Origin: Galbibacter sp. BG1
GTDB taxonomy: Bacteria; Bacteroidota; Bacteroidia; Flavobacteriales; Flavobacteriaceae
DNA: 64,000 nt
NCBI RefSeq assembly: GCF_013391805.1
Contig: NZ_CP058364.1
Coordinates: 124,001-188,000 of the forward strand
Direction: 5' to 3'
Each line of letters begins with the position of its first letter. The first letter of the stretch is position 1. The position numbers and the translations under genes are program-made. This document shows, piece after piece, positions 35,939-44,903 of this stretch. Below the pieces are notes generated by a model. It was not told where the DNA came from. It made no database searches and saw nothing but the letters and a program-made list of their open reading frames with translations.

Positions 35939-36958
35939 TTATTCTTTATGTTCGATCTCTATTCTTTTAATTCTCACTTTATCTATTGCAGTATTTTCTG
36001 GGGAACCAATAGCACCTCCCAATATTGCTACGGCAGCACCTAAAAGAAATATGAGAAAAGTTATAATATAATATTTGCTAATGGCACGGGCTCTTTTGTT
36101 CGCATATTCAATAGCCTTCATTTTGGCTTCTGTATATTTGTTCTGTGCGTTTTGTGTAGCCGAATCTAAATTGTTTTCCCACTTATTTATTTTATCGTTA
36201 ATATCGGTGCCACTAAGGTGGGTCTTTTTACTCAAATAAACTTTTAAAGAAGATCTATCAAAAAAATTTTCACTTCCCCCTACTCTAATACTTAAATCAC
36301 CGCTTTCATCCAATTCGTAGGAAATATCATTAAAAAAACTCTCAATTTCTTCTTCCAATTTCAAATTATTTCTAGAATCTAAGGGGAATTCCAGAGTATC
36401 GGCTGGAGTCTCCTCAGAAATTAAATCTGATCGTTTATTAGCATTGATTAACCTATAGGCTTGCCTTTTAATTTTTAAATAGGCCAAATCTGTTTCTTCC
36501 TGACATTTTTTGGAAACCATCTCCATCCCCACTGATCCATTTTTTGAATGAACATTATTAAAGCTTCCAAATATGGATTCTGTAATCTTATGATTAACAC
36601 CGCCAATTAATATTAAAAAGAAAAAGATAAGTAAAACATAGAGTGCCCATGCCAAAAAGCCGTGCATGGCTCCGTCGATATTAGAATGAAAACCAGACAT
36701 TCGAGCAGCAAGGAAACCACCAACAAAAAGCACCAATAGATGGGAAATTGCCCACCAGATTATGGCTCCTATCCCCAATGTGTAAAATGGGGAATGTTGA
36801 GCTGAAAAATCTAAAGTTGAGAGCCCAATCCCAATTCCCAATAAATTTAGCAATATTATAATGGCGATGGACGCTAAACATCCGCCAAGGATCGCCGCCC
36901 ATGATATTTTTAATGTTTTTTTCTTGCTTGTACCAACTTCAGTGGATTCTGGCGTCAT
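35939..36958 (-). CDS. YrzE/PhnA-like multi-pass membrane protein
   Basis: Protein of 339 aa. The N-terminal half holds three hydrophobic segments: ISWAAILGGCLASIAIIILLNLLGIGIG, the stretch IGAIIWWAISHLLVLFVGGFLAARMSG, and HGFLAWALYVLLIFFFLILI. This 'SWAAI..G...GIGIGLST' pattern is shared with proteins often labelled YrzE or PhnA-like. A charged 150-residue loop follows, and a final membrane segment YIITFLIFLLGAAVAILGGAIG. The function is unknown. The gene faces the AraC gene at 37401 back to back with a 440-bp gap. Confidence 0.75.
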   Translation of the reverse strand: MTPESTEVGTSKKKTLKISWAAILGGCLASIAIIILLNLLGIGIGLSTLDFSAQHSPFYTLGIGAIIWWAISHLLVLFVGGFLAARMSGFHSNIDGAMHGFLAWALYVLLIFFFLILIGGVNHKITESIFGSFNNVHSKNGSVGMEMVSKKCQEETDLAYLKIKRQAYRLINANKRSDLISEETPADTLEFPLDSRNNLKLEEEIESFFNDISYELDESGDLSIRVGGSENFFDRSSLKVYLSKKTHLSGTDINDKINKWENNLDSATQNAQNKYTEAKMKAIEYANKRARAISKYYIITFLIFLLGAAVAILGGAIGSPENTAIDKVRIKRIEIEHKE

Positions 36959-37400
36959 AAGCAGTTTATGTTTTTAATAAAGAATATTTTTAGTTACATA
37001 TCTATTCTCTCTTAAAATTTAAGTTTATAGAGGTTTTGCTTTAAGTTTGAAACTATTTTTCTCGTATCTTTTCAAATTAGTAAACAAAAATGATGTAGTG
37101 GTGTCGTAAAAACCAATATGTTAACGCTAAAAAATTTTTGCTATTAAATTAATGTGGTTGCAAAGAGTTAAATCACGAGATATGAAGTATGATTTTTACC
37201 GAAAGACTTTCTAAATAAAATCGATTATGTGAATAGATGTTTTTTTGAATAAAACTGGTTTATTTTATTGAAAATGAAGTTATTTCTGTAATATCGATAT
37301 TAATTCAGGTATTTTTATTATTTTAAATAAAAAAGGTTTGTTTATTACTTCCACATTTCGCAGAGCTATTTTTTTGAAGGATGAATAACCATTAAAAGCT
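36959..37400. other. 442-bp divergent intergenic region
   Basis: Very AT-rich spacer between the divergent membrane-protein gene and the AraC regulator. No open frame, RNA or clear palindrome was seen; it presumably carries both promoters. Confidence 0.4.
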
Positions 37401-37973
37401 ATGAAGCTAAGAGTTAAATTTGATGATAAGCTAGTTTTTAGAAATCTTCTAAAACAGCAGCTAGATTCATTGGGAGTTCCCTATGAGATTCTAGCTAATT
37501 TAGATATTATTATCAAAGACGGCACTAAAGTTATAGAAATTGGGGTCTTAGAGCAGGATTTAGCCAAAGTGGGAATTGTAATTTTGAGTGATGAAAAAAT
37601 TCAATTGTCAGAACGAATCAAAGAAGTAATAACTGAAATGATTCACCACAATAATAAAACCCAACGATATAAGTTTTCTAAATATCTATCAGATAAATTG
37701 AATTATTCTTACAGCCATTTGGCCAATGTATTTTCCGAAACGACGCATACTTCTATCGAACGTTTTATTATTTTAAAGAAAATAGATTATGCAAAAACCT
37801 TAATGACAAATGAGGGTCTTACACTAACCGAAATCGCCTATCAATTAAATTACAGCAGTGTAGCACACCTCTCAAACCAGTTTAAAAAGATAACAGGACT
37901 TAGTCCTAGCCTTTTTCAGGAAATTGTGGCCAAACGTAATTTAGAAAGAAAATTTGTACAGTCAGTGACTTAA
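37401..37973 (+). CDS. AraC-family transcriptional regulator (short)
   Basis: Protein of 190 aa. The C-terminal 100 residues carry two helix-turn-helix motifs of the AraC type (YKFSKYLSDKLNYSYSHLANVFSE and LTLTEIAYQLNYSSVAHLSNQFKKITGLSPS). The first 70 residues form a small alpha/beta segment (FDDKLVFRNLLKQQLDSLGV) with no cupin fold, so it is not a sugar-type AraC protein. The next gene, a receiver domain, starts one base after its stop, so the two are translationally coupled and the receiver may act with it. Confidence 0.87.
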   Translation: MKLRVKFDDKLVFRNLLKQQLDSLGVPYEILANLDIIIKDGTKVIEIGVLEQDLAKVGIVILSDEKIQLSERIKEVITEMIHHNNKTQRYKFSKYLSDKLNYSYSHLANVFSETTHTSIERFIILKKIDYAKTLMTNEGLTLTEIAYQLNYSSVAHLSNQFKKITGLSPSLFQEIVAKRNLERKFVQSVT

Positions 37974-37974
37974 T

Positions 37975-38421
37975 ATGATTAACAAAAAAATGCTTGTGGC
38001 CGTTGCCGATGATGATGCAGAAGACCTTTTGTTTTTTAAAAAGGCCATTGCAAGTGTTAAAATGGCAACCGAACTTTTTCTATTTAATAACGGCCAGGAA
38101 CTTATGGATTATTTGAATACGCCTGGCAATCCGATGCCCGATATTGTCTTTTTAGATCTTAACATGCCCGTTAAAAATGGTATGGAGAGCCTACGTGAAA
38201 TTCGTTACAATAGCAGATTTAAAAATCTTTCAGTAGCTATTTATTCAACTTCCACATCAGAATCCGATATCAAAAAAACATTTATTCTTGGTGCCAATGT
38301 CTATATAAATAAGCCTAACAGTCTCGTACTTTTAAAAGAAGTGATAGAGAAGGTGCTAAATATGAATTGGCAATACCAGAATTCTAAAATGGATAAAGAC
38401 AATTTTTTACTTCGCCTTTAA
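37975..38421 (+). CDS. Stand-alone response regulator receiver
   Basis: Single receiver domain of 148 aa with no output domain. The phospho-acceptor is Asp61 (VFLDLNMPVKNGM), the acidic pair Asp12/Asp13 sits in VADDDAED, Thr/Ser follows in AIYSTSTSES and Lys113 in YINKPNS. The longer loop around Asp61 is typical of Rcp1-type receivers that take phosphate from PAS-linked kinases. The CheB-CheR-PAS kinase at 32154-35480 has no receiver of its own and is a plausible partner (inference). One base separates it from the AraC gene. Confidence 0.92.
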   Translation: MINKKMLVAVADDDAEDLLFFKKAIASVKMATELFLFNNGQELMDYLNTPGNPMPDIVFLDLNMPVKNGMESLREIRYNSRFKNLSVAIYSTSTSESDIKKTFILGANVYINKPNSLVLLKEVIEKVLNMNWQYQNSKMDKDNFLLRL

Positions 38422-39146
38422 AAATTTAAAATTTTCAGTGTCTACTTTCGCGGTTGGAATTAACTTTTTTTAGACAGTCTACTGTTCCTTCAATTTATTC
38501 AGGATAAGAATGAATTTAGTAAACACTCCCTTTTTACAGTTCTATTTTGCAGGTATTGATAGTGGTACCCCAAATCCAATTCATATAAATTTTTCTTTTC
38601 TATAAGATTTGTTTTTAAAAACTGAACCTTCGAAAAAATCTTCAGAAAATTGAGGACTTCTAAGTAAGAGAAAAAAACATCTTCATATAAAATAACATTG
38701 CAATCTCTAAGGTGGTTATTCTAACTTTTTAATAAAATATATTATTGCGAGTGTTTTCAATGCTGCCGAATGATGTAAGAAAACCGTCATATTGTGTAAG
38801 GAAGAATTTAAAGTAATTATAAATCTTTGTGTGAATACCAAAGAAAGAAGTAATACGGTAAATTTTAACCTCATATTTTAGAAATAATATCCGATTCAAA
38901 TATTAAAATTTTGTAGAGATTCTTTTAAAGACTGGCAAGTTAAATTGATTATCGGTTAGATTCCTTAAAAAAATGTAGAAAATTAAACGAAGGAATCAAT
39001 AGTCTGTTAAATCTAATCGTATTCAGTGAAGAGGCGTTAGCAGTTTTAATTTGTTTAGCGCGAGGTTTTCTTTTCTTGCTGAAAAAATTTGGAGATCCCA
39101 ATTTCACAAGGTCATAAATGTACTGGAAATATAAAAATAGTAGTAT
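38422..39146. other. 725-bp gap between receiver and AraC genes
   Basis: AT-rich with many short interrupted frames in all directions. I see no gene, structured RNA, repeat or clear promoter. The 71-codon minus frame at 38949-39164 overlaps the next gene and looks random. Confidence 0.45.
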
Positions 39147-40187
39147 ATGAATATACATCAGCAACTTTTAAAGAAGGGCAATCGAAGCGTACTCAATCGG
39201 TATAAGAATGTCTTAGGAGGTTCTATGAAAATTGGAACGGAGGAATCTCGATTGGTTTTTGACAATGAAGTAGCTTCCGGTTTTATTCAATCGGTCAATC
39301 TTAGAAATGGCATTTCGTTTTTGCAATATGATATGACAATATTCCGAGATGCCGAAATTGCTCATATAAATTCAGGGGGTAGCCCTTTATATTTAATTTA
39401 CTGCTCGGAAGATGATCTCATTCACAGTTTTAGTTCTAAAGGATTAAAACGAAAATTAGGTAAATTCCAGACTACTATCCTAACAAGCAGTCATGATTCT
39501 AACAGTATATTCCATTTTGTAAAGAATAGGAAATACAAAATACTGCTTATAAAAATAAATCCTTACAATACCTTCCAAAATACTTCCTTTAATAGTTTGA
39601 AAAATAGTATAGAAGCTAAAATACATGCCACGCAAACGAGTGATTACCTAGTTTACATTGGTTCTTACAATTTAAAAATTGCCAATGAAATTTCTCAAAT
39701 TAAAAATGTTCCCCAAGATCAACTAGTTCGTTCCTTGTTATTGGAAGCCATAATAAACAAAGTTCTTGCATATGGAATTCAGCAATTCGAAAATGATAAA
39801 AATCTTAATTTTTATAGCTTTTCCAAATACCTAACCAAAAAAGAAATGTGTACAATACAAGAACTTGCCGCATTTATTGCAAATGGACCCGAAAAAGAAT
39901 ACACTATTAAATCTTTGTGTGGCCGGGTTGGAATGTCCTCAACAAAATTACAGCATGGTTTTAAATTGTTATATGGAACCACGGTAAAAGACTATATTAG
40001 GGACGTACGGCTTGATATGGCTGAAGAATTGATAAAAAACACAGATTTATCTATTTCTGAAGTAGTGTATAGTATAGGTCTCACGAGTAGAAGCTACTTT
40101 TCGAAAATTTTTAAGAAGAAGTTCGATTGTAGTCCTAAGAAATTTAGAGAACAACAAAATTCCTTTTATGACTATTGTGTAGCATAA
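39147..40187 (+). CDS. AraC-family transcriptional regulator (346 aa)
   Basis: The N-terminal 220 residues form a sensor part (FIQSVNLRNGISFLQYDMTIFRDAEI). The C-terminal AraC DNA-binding domain runs from about 250 (YTIKSLCGRVGMSSTKLQHGFKLLYGTTVKDYIRDVRLDMAEELI) through the second motif (LSISEVVYSIGLTSRSYFSKIFKKKFDCSPKKFRE). The architecture is common in Flavobacteriia as stand-alone regulators; ligand and targets are unknown. It is isolated by long gaps on both sides. Confidence 0.88.
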   Translation: MNIHQQLLKKGNRSVLNRYKNVLGGSMKIGTEESRLVFDNEVASGFIQSVNLRNGISFLQYDMTIFRDAEIAHINSGGSPLYLIYCSEDDLIHSFSSKGLKRKLGKFQTTILTSSHDSNSIFHFVKNRKYKILLIKINPYNTFQNTSFNSLKNSIEAKIHATQTSDYLVYIGSYNLKIANEISQIKNVPQDQLVRSLLLEAIINKVLAYGIQQFENDKNLNFYSFSKYLTKKEMCTIQELAAFIANGPEKEYTIKSLCGRVGMSSTKLQHGFKLLYGTTVKDYIRDVRLDMAEELIKNTDLSISEVVYSIGLTSRSYFSKIFKKKFDCSPKKFREQQNSFYDYCVA

Positions 40188-40276
40188 TCGATATACCTGA
40201 CAAAAATCCAGTACTTCCTTGAAAAAAACTGGTTCTCAGCTAAGAAATTACTTTAAATAAGATAATTGAAAGCCTA

Positions 40277-40420
40277 TTAAGCATTATCCCGAGGCTGATG
40301 TTTTTCTTTTCGCTTTTCTACTTGATGATTTATCTTTTTACCATCGGTTTCTTTATGGTTTATAGCTTGCTCACTTGTACTCTGTTTTTTTTGTTCTGAT
40401 GTTTTATCCTTTGTATCCAT
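40277..40420 (-). CDS. Small hydrophilic protein (47 aa)
   Basis: An open frame MDTKDKTSEQKKQSTSEQ... ending in HQPRDNA, rich in Lys, Gln, Glu and Asp and free of hydrophobic segments. Composition looks like a real small disordered protein rather than random AT-rich sequence, whose chance products are usually rich in Phe, Ile and Leu. No family is recognised; stress-protection proteins sometimes look like this. It lies alone in the 535-bp gap between an AraC gene and the ZIP gene; the remaining 302 bp upstream of it hold nothing that I can identify. Confidence 0.45.
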   Translation of the reverse strand: MDTKDKTSEQKKQSTSEQAINHKETDGKKINHQVEKRKEKHQPRDNA

Positions 40421-40722
40421 TTCTTAATTGTTTTAAATTATCATTTCGAGTTTCTTCACTTGAATTTTAATTCTGCTTCTTCAAGTTACCTTAATATAAT
40501 CATATTTTAGGGTTCATACAACTTACTGTTATTTAAATATTTAAATTCTTTGTAATAACCTTTTTAATTTGGCCATGAAGTATAGATAATAAAGCCCTTT
40601 TTAATCCTAAAGCAATTACATTTCTTCTAGATGACTAGGAACTTTAATAACTAGGATACTTTGGTATGATATCTAGTTTGAATTATCTGTAGGTGGATTA
40701 AATAGCAGCCTTGAAGATATTT

Positions 40723-41421
40723 CTATTCGCCCAAGGTGTTTAAATACAAGGCTAAAATTAAACCGATGGCGGTTGCTAATCCCGTCCAATATTTATCCTT
40801 TTTGAATGCTTTTGGAAAAACTTCTGTAGCGAGGGAGGCCGCAACGGCTCCACCTGCAAAGCATTTTATGTAATTCAAGTATTCTTTTGGAACATCGGCT
40901 AATAAAAAGTGTCCCAATAGTGCAGAAATTGAAAGTATAACTGCCGTGCCTACCCAGAGTAGAAGTACTTTCTTTTTTGAAATGTTATTACTTGTCATTT
41001 CTTTGGAACCACCTGCGGCTTCAGGTAAATTGGACAATAAAATAGATCCCGATAAGGCAGCTACAGAAAGTGGACTTGCCCCAATAAGTGCAACTCCTAA
41101 AGCAAGATTTTCTGGAATTCCGTCTAAAGTAATGGCAGCAAGTAAACCACCTCCACTTTTAGAACCCCATTTTTCCTTTACTAGATAGTCTAAAATGGTA
41201 AATATAACGGCGCCAGCGAAAACCATGGATAAGGTAATAGCTATTGAATCTTCCTTAAGTGCAGGATGTATTAATTCCAAGAGTGCAGATACCAAAAGTG
41301 CTCCACCAGCTAAGGCTACCAAAAAGCCTTCAAGACTATCGGACATGTGTCCATAAATACCCCATACAGCTCCAATAATAAGTGCGCCCGAAACTATAAG
41401 AATTACGATAATTGTCATCAT
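40723..41421 (-). CDS. ZIP-family metal transporter
   Basis: Inner-membrane permease of 232 aa with seven to eight hydrophobic segments. The central LDGIPENLALGVALIG and LLSNLPEAAGG stretches correspond to the two metal-binding ZIP helices, but the usual His before IPE is Asp here and the second motif also lacks His. Metal choice may therefore differ from the zinc-type members. The ATG comes one base after the stop of the endonuclease/phosphatase-like gene, so the two are one transcript. Confidence 0.85.
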   Translation of the reverse strand: MMTIIVILIVSGALIIGAVWGIYGHMSDSLEGFLVALAGGALLVSALLELIHPALKEDSIAITLSMVFAGAVIFTILDYLVKEKWGSKSGGGLLAAITLDGIPENLALGVALIGASPLSVAALSGSILLSNLPEAAGGSKEMTSNNISKKKVLLLWVGTAVILSISALLGHFLLADVPKEYLNYIKCFAGGAVAASLATEVFPKAFKKDKYWTGLATAIGLILALYLNTLGE

Positions 41422-41422
41422 A

Positions 41423-42439
41423 TTAATTCGTATTTTTAGTTACGTTACTATTTTTCAATACCAACTCCGCATAAATTGGAAAATGATCGGAACCTATTTT
41501 TGGTAATCGTTCGAGTTTTTTTAATTGAAATTCCTCCGTCACAAATACATGATCCAACGGCCAGCGTGTTAAAAAATTCTTTGCATTGAAACTGTTGTAG
41601 AAACCCCTACCAACCCTTACATCATAAAGTATATTTTTTGTTTCAGTCAAATCGTCTACGTAAGACCAAACAACATCATTTAAATCCCCTGCAACAACAG
41701 TTGGATACTTTCTTGCTTCAATTCTTTTCCCTAATTTTTTAAGAGCATTTTCTTGTTGTCCAGCATTGTCGGGTAAATCCTTAAAATGTGTAGGGGGCAC
41801 AGGATGGAGCGTGTGGAAACTAATATACTTTCCATTGGGAAGGGTAACCGTACTTTCAAAGGAAGGCACTTCTTTATGCGTAAGGTAATCCACTTCCACT
41901 TTTTTCAACGGAAATTTACTGAACAATACCATCCCATAGGCAACTTCGTTAATGGTGTGTTGAGAATAGGGATACTCATTTTTCAAAACCTTCAGTTCTT
42001 TGTTCCATGACGCATCAACCTCCATCATTAAAATTAAGTCTGGTTCTTTTTTTTCAATTACTCCAAGTAAGGCCTTTACTTTTTTATTTGTCATTTTCAC
42101 ATTGGAAAGTAAAATGCTGAATTGCCCATTGGAAGATTTTATATCCCTTGCCCACTGTACTTCCACTGGCACCATGCTTGTATAATTGATTAAGAAAAAA
42201 CTATTTATAAACAATCCGCTTAAAAGTCCACAAATAATTAGATAGTCAAACCATTTCCATTTTTTTAGTAGCATTAAAAGTGCCAGGAAGCTAATTATTG
42301 AAATGACGAAAAATTGAATCCGAGGAAAATCAAGCATTTTTAAATAACGAATCTCAGAATTTCTAAATGCAGAAAGGATTGAGCATAACGCCACAACTAC
42401 AGAAATCACGTAAAGAATGATTATGAGGACTTTTTTCAA
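41423..42439 (-). CDS. Membrane-anchored endonuclease/exonuclease/phosphatase family protein
   Basis: Protein of 338 aa. Three membrane helices fill the first 90 residues (VLIIILYVISVVVALCSIL, FFVISIISFLALLMLL, YLIICGLLSGLFINSFF). A metal-dependent EEP domain follows: LILMMEVDASW with the Glu, VAGDLNDVVWS, and the final GSDHFPIYAEL with the catalytic Asp-His. The domain probably faces the periplasm, where it could act on phosphodiesters or lipids. First gene of a two-gene transcript with the ZIP transporter. Confidence 0.87.
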   Translation of the reverse strand: MKKVLIIILYVISVVVALCSILSAFRNSEIRYLKMLDFPRIQFFVISIISFLALLMLLKKWKWFDYLIICGLLSGLFINSFFLINYTSMVPVEVQWARDIKSSNGQFSILLSNVKMTNKKVKALLGVIEKKEPDLILMMEVDASWNKELKVLKNEYPYSQHTINEVAYGMVLFSKFPLKKVEVDYLTHKEVPSFESTVTLPNGKYISFHTLHPVPPTHFKDLPDNAGQQENALKKLGKRIEARKYPTVVAGDLNDVVWSYVDDLTETKNILYDVRVGRGFYNSFNAKNFLTRWPLDHVFVTEEFQLKKLERLPKIGSDHFPIYAELVLKNSNVTKNTN

Positions 42440-42612
42440 TTTTTTTAGTTTAGAGCTTTCATTTATTTAAGTTAAGAAATAATGTGGTAGTTAATTTATA
42501 ATTGCTCTAATTAATTTATTTTTAATAATTAAGACATTACTAACCAAACTATTGGAAATCTAAAAACAACTTAATAATAGAGCATTCTGTCCTGCCGGAT
42601 CTGTGCATATGA

Positions 42613-42647
42613 ACAAAAAAAGCTGCCCCAATTAAGAGACAGCTTTT
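42613..42647 (-). terminator. Rho-independent terminator after sucC
   Basis: AAAAGCTG (42618-42625) pairs with CAGCTTTT (42640-42647); the A-run at 42615-42621 is the minus-strand U-tract. Confidence 0.7.
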
Positions 42648-42673
42648 GTATTTTATTTAAAAAGTACTCTAGC

Positions 42674-43867
42674 TTATTTTAGCACTTCCTGTACTTTGTC
42701 TGCAGCTTCTTTAAACTCAATAGCCGATTGCACTGCCAATCCTGAATTATCGATCAATTCTTTAGCGATATCTGCATTGGTTCCTTGTAAACGTACAATA
42801 ATTGGAACTTTAATAGCATCACCCATATTTTTGTAAGCATCTACAATACCTTGCGCCACACGGTCGCAACGTACAATACCTCCAAAAATATTTACCAAGA
42901 TAGCTTTTACGTTAGGATCCTTTAAAATCATTCTAAAAGCCGTTTCCACACGCTTTGCATCTGCAGTTCCCCCAACATCCAAGAAGTTTGCTGGTTCCCC
43001 ACCTGCCATCTTAATTAAATCCATGGTAGCCATTGCCAAACCAGCACCGTTTACCATACATCCAACATTTCCGTCAAGATTTACAAAATTCAAGCCCGCT
43101 TCTTTAGCCTCAACTTCAATAGGATCTTCTTCTCTAAGATCTCTCATTTCAGCATAATCTTTATGACGGTAAAGGGCGTTATCATCTATAGTTACTTTAG
43201 CATCAACGGCCATGATTTTATCATCGGATGTTTTCAATACCGGGTTGATTTCAAATAAAGAAGAGTCAGATGATTCGTAAGCTTTATAAAGTGCGGTAAC
43301 AAATTTTGTCATTTCTTTAAAAGCCGTTCCGCTTAAACCTAGGTTAAAAGCAATTCTTCGTGCTTGAAAAGGTAACAATCCTGTCGCAGGGTCTACTTCT
43401 TCATTAAATATTAAATGAGGTGTTTTTTCAGCAACCTCTTCGATATCCATTCCACCTTCGGTAGAATACATGATCATATTCTTTCCTTTGCTTCTATCTA
43501 AAAGTACCGACATGTAAAATTCTGAAGTTTCGCTATCTCCAGGATAATAAACATCTTCTGCTACCAATACCTGATGTACTTTTTTCCCCTCTTTGGATGT
43601 TTGAGGAGTAACCAAGTTCATCCCGATTATATTTCCAGAAATTTCTTCTACTTCTTTAAGGTTTTTAGCAAGCTTAACTCCACCACCTTTTCCGCGTCCA
43701 CCGGCGTGCACCTGTGCTTTTATTACATGCCACCCGGTTCCGGTTTCTTCTGTTAATTGTTTTGCTGCTTCAACTGCTTCTTGTGGATTTTGTGCCACAA
43801 TACCTCGCTGAATGCGAACTCCAAAACTTGCTAATATTTCTTTTCCTTGATATTCGTGTAAATTCAT
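42674..43867 (-). CDS. sucC: Succinate--CoA ligase (ADP-forming) subunit beta
   Basis: TCA-cycle enzyme subunit of 397 aa, the usual length. The ATP-grasp domain begins MNLHEYQGKEILASFGV, with the KAQVHAGGRGKGGGVK loop. The C-terminal ligase domain has the LDVGGTADAKRVETAF and NIFGGIVRCDRVAQGI segments. The alpha subunit (sucD) is not adjacent, as is common in Bacteroidota. A promoter -7 element lies 30 bp upstream and a terminator downstream, so it is a single-gene unit. Confidence 0.97.
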   Translation of the reverse strand: MNLHEYQGKEILASFGVRIQRGIVAQNPQEAVEAAKQLTEETGTGWHVIKAQVHAGGRGKGGGVKLAKNLKEVEEISGNIIGMNLVTPQTSKEGKKVHQVLVAEDVYYPGDSETSEFYMSVLLDRSKGKNMIMYSTEGGMDIEEVAEKTPHLIFNEEVDPATGLLPFQARRIAFNLGLSGTAFKEMTKFVTALYKAYESSDSSLFEINPVLKTSDDKIMAVDAKVTIDDNALYRHKDYAEMRDLREEDPIEVEAKEAGLNFVNLDGNVGCMVNGAGLAMATMDLIKMAGGEPANFLDVGGTADAKRVETAFRMILKDPNVKAILVNIFGGIVRCDRVAQGIVDAYKNMGDAIKVPIIVRLQGTNADIAKELIDNSGLAVQSAIEFKEAADKVQEVLK

Positions 43868-43896
43868 AACGATACGTTGTATAATTTAAAGCGGAA

Positions 43897-43904
43897 CAAA
43901 AGTA
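43897..43904 (-). promoter_or_regulatory. sucC promoter -7 element
   Basis: Minus-strand TACTTTTG fits TAnnTTTG. A TTG at 43926-43928 (minus) about 21 bp further upstream could be the -33 element. Confidence 0.5.
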
Positions 43905-44038
43905 ACAAATGGAGTTTAATAAACCCAATCTGGATATATTTTTTTGAAGGTGAATGCCAGAATTATACAATTACAGACACGGTTTGAAGCAGTAAAGGAA
44001 GGAATGACGATGGAATTTAAAAATAGAAGTTGTAATTG

Positions 44039-44668
44039 TTAGAATTTTAAAGGATCGAAATTTCTAAAATGTCCATTTAACTGAATTCTTTTTTTAGTCT
44101 CATTGATCTGTTCTAAAACTGGAATCACCTTTTGCAAATGGTTTTTTATGAACAGCAACCGTTCACTTTCACTCGGCAATTGAAGCAGTTGGTATTCCTG
44201 TTCTAAATTCAAGCCCAGCTTATGGGCAAAAAGAAAACTTTTAAATTCATTGGGCTCCATGGGTTCGATGGGCATATCGATATTTCGATACATACGATAT
44301 ACCAAATCCAACACCTCCTGTTGAGTTTCTATGGTCGCATCATCTATATTCTCCATGAAATGCACCTCTCCCCCAGCGTACAATTTGTTGGGAATGGGAT
44401 TAAAAAACTTTTCAATCTTAAATGCCCTAACCCCACTGCAAATAATGTCTAAACTACCATTTTCGTATTTCTTTACAATTTTATCGATGGAAAGTTCGGT
44501 TCCAAAACCTAATTCCCCATTTATATAGGTAGGAATCCCAAAGTTTAAATTTCGCCGGACACAATCTTTAACCAATTGCTTGTACCGTTCTTCAAAAATG
44601 TGAAGTGGCAACCGCTCCGTTGGGAAAACAACGGTTTGTAAAGGAAATAACGGAATTATACGACTCAT
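44039..44668 (-). CDS. Lon N-terminal substrate-binding domain protein
   Basis: Protein of 209 aa consisting of the Lon substrate-binding domain only: IIPLFPLQTVVFPTERLPLHIFEERYKQLV at the start, then a helical C-terminus (LLQLPSESERLLFIKNHLQKVIPVL). There is no ATPase or protease domain. Stand-alone members occur widely and may deliver or bind protein substrates; the function is not settled. Divergent from lysA. Confidence 0.88.
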   Translation of the reverse strand: MSRIIPLFPLQTVVFPTERLPLHIFEERYKQLVKDCVRRNLNFGIPTYINGELGFGTELSIDKIVKKYENGSLDIICSGVRAFKIEKFFNPIPNKLYAGGEVHFMENIDDATIETQQEVLDLVYRMYRNIDMPIEPMEPNEFKSFLFAHKLGLNLEQEYQLLQLPSESERLLFIKNHLQKVIPVLEQINETKKRIQLNGHFRNFDPLKF

Positions 44669-44877
44669 GAGTGATTGAATTTTAATACGATAGCAAAAAA
44701 CTTAGGTTTCGATTTTTGCTGAAATTGATGTAAATAAATCCTTTCTTTTCTTTAAATTTACAAAAAATAAAACGAGAACCACGTATGATCGCGGTTTTCA
44801 AGATTGTTACAAATATAACATCGTGTTTTATTTTTATTTTTTTAATCAATTTTCTTTTACATCCTTCGGCTCTTTAA

Positions 44878-44885
44878 TAATTTTG
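44878..44885 (+). promoter_or_regulatory. lysA promoter -7 element
   Basis: TAATTTTG fits TAnnTTTG, 18 bp before the lysA ATG. No clear -33 TTTG. Confidence 0.4.
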
Positions 44886-44903
44886 CCGTCTAAATTTTGA
44901 TTT

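Noticed and set aside
38949-39164. 71-codon minus-strand frame
   Set aside because: Overlaps the start of the AraC gene, low-complexity composition, no support.
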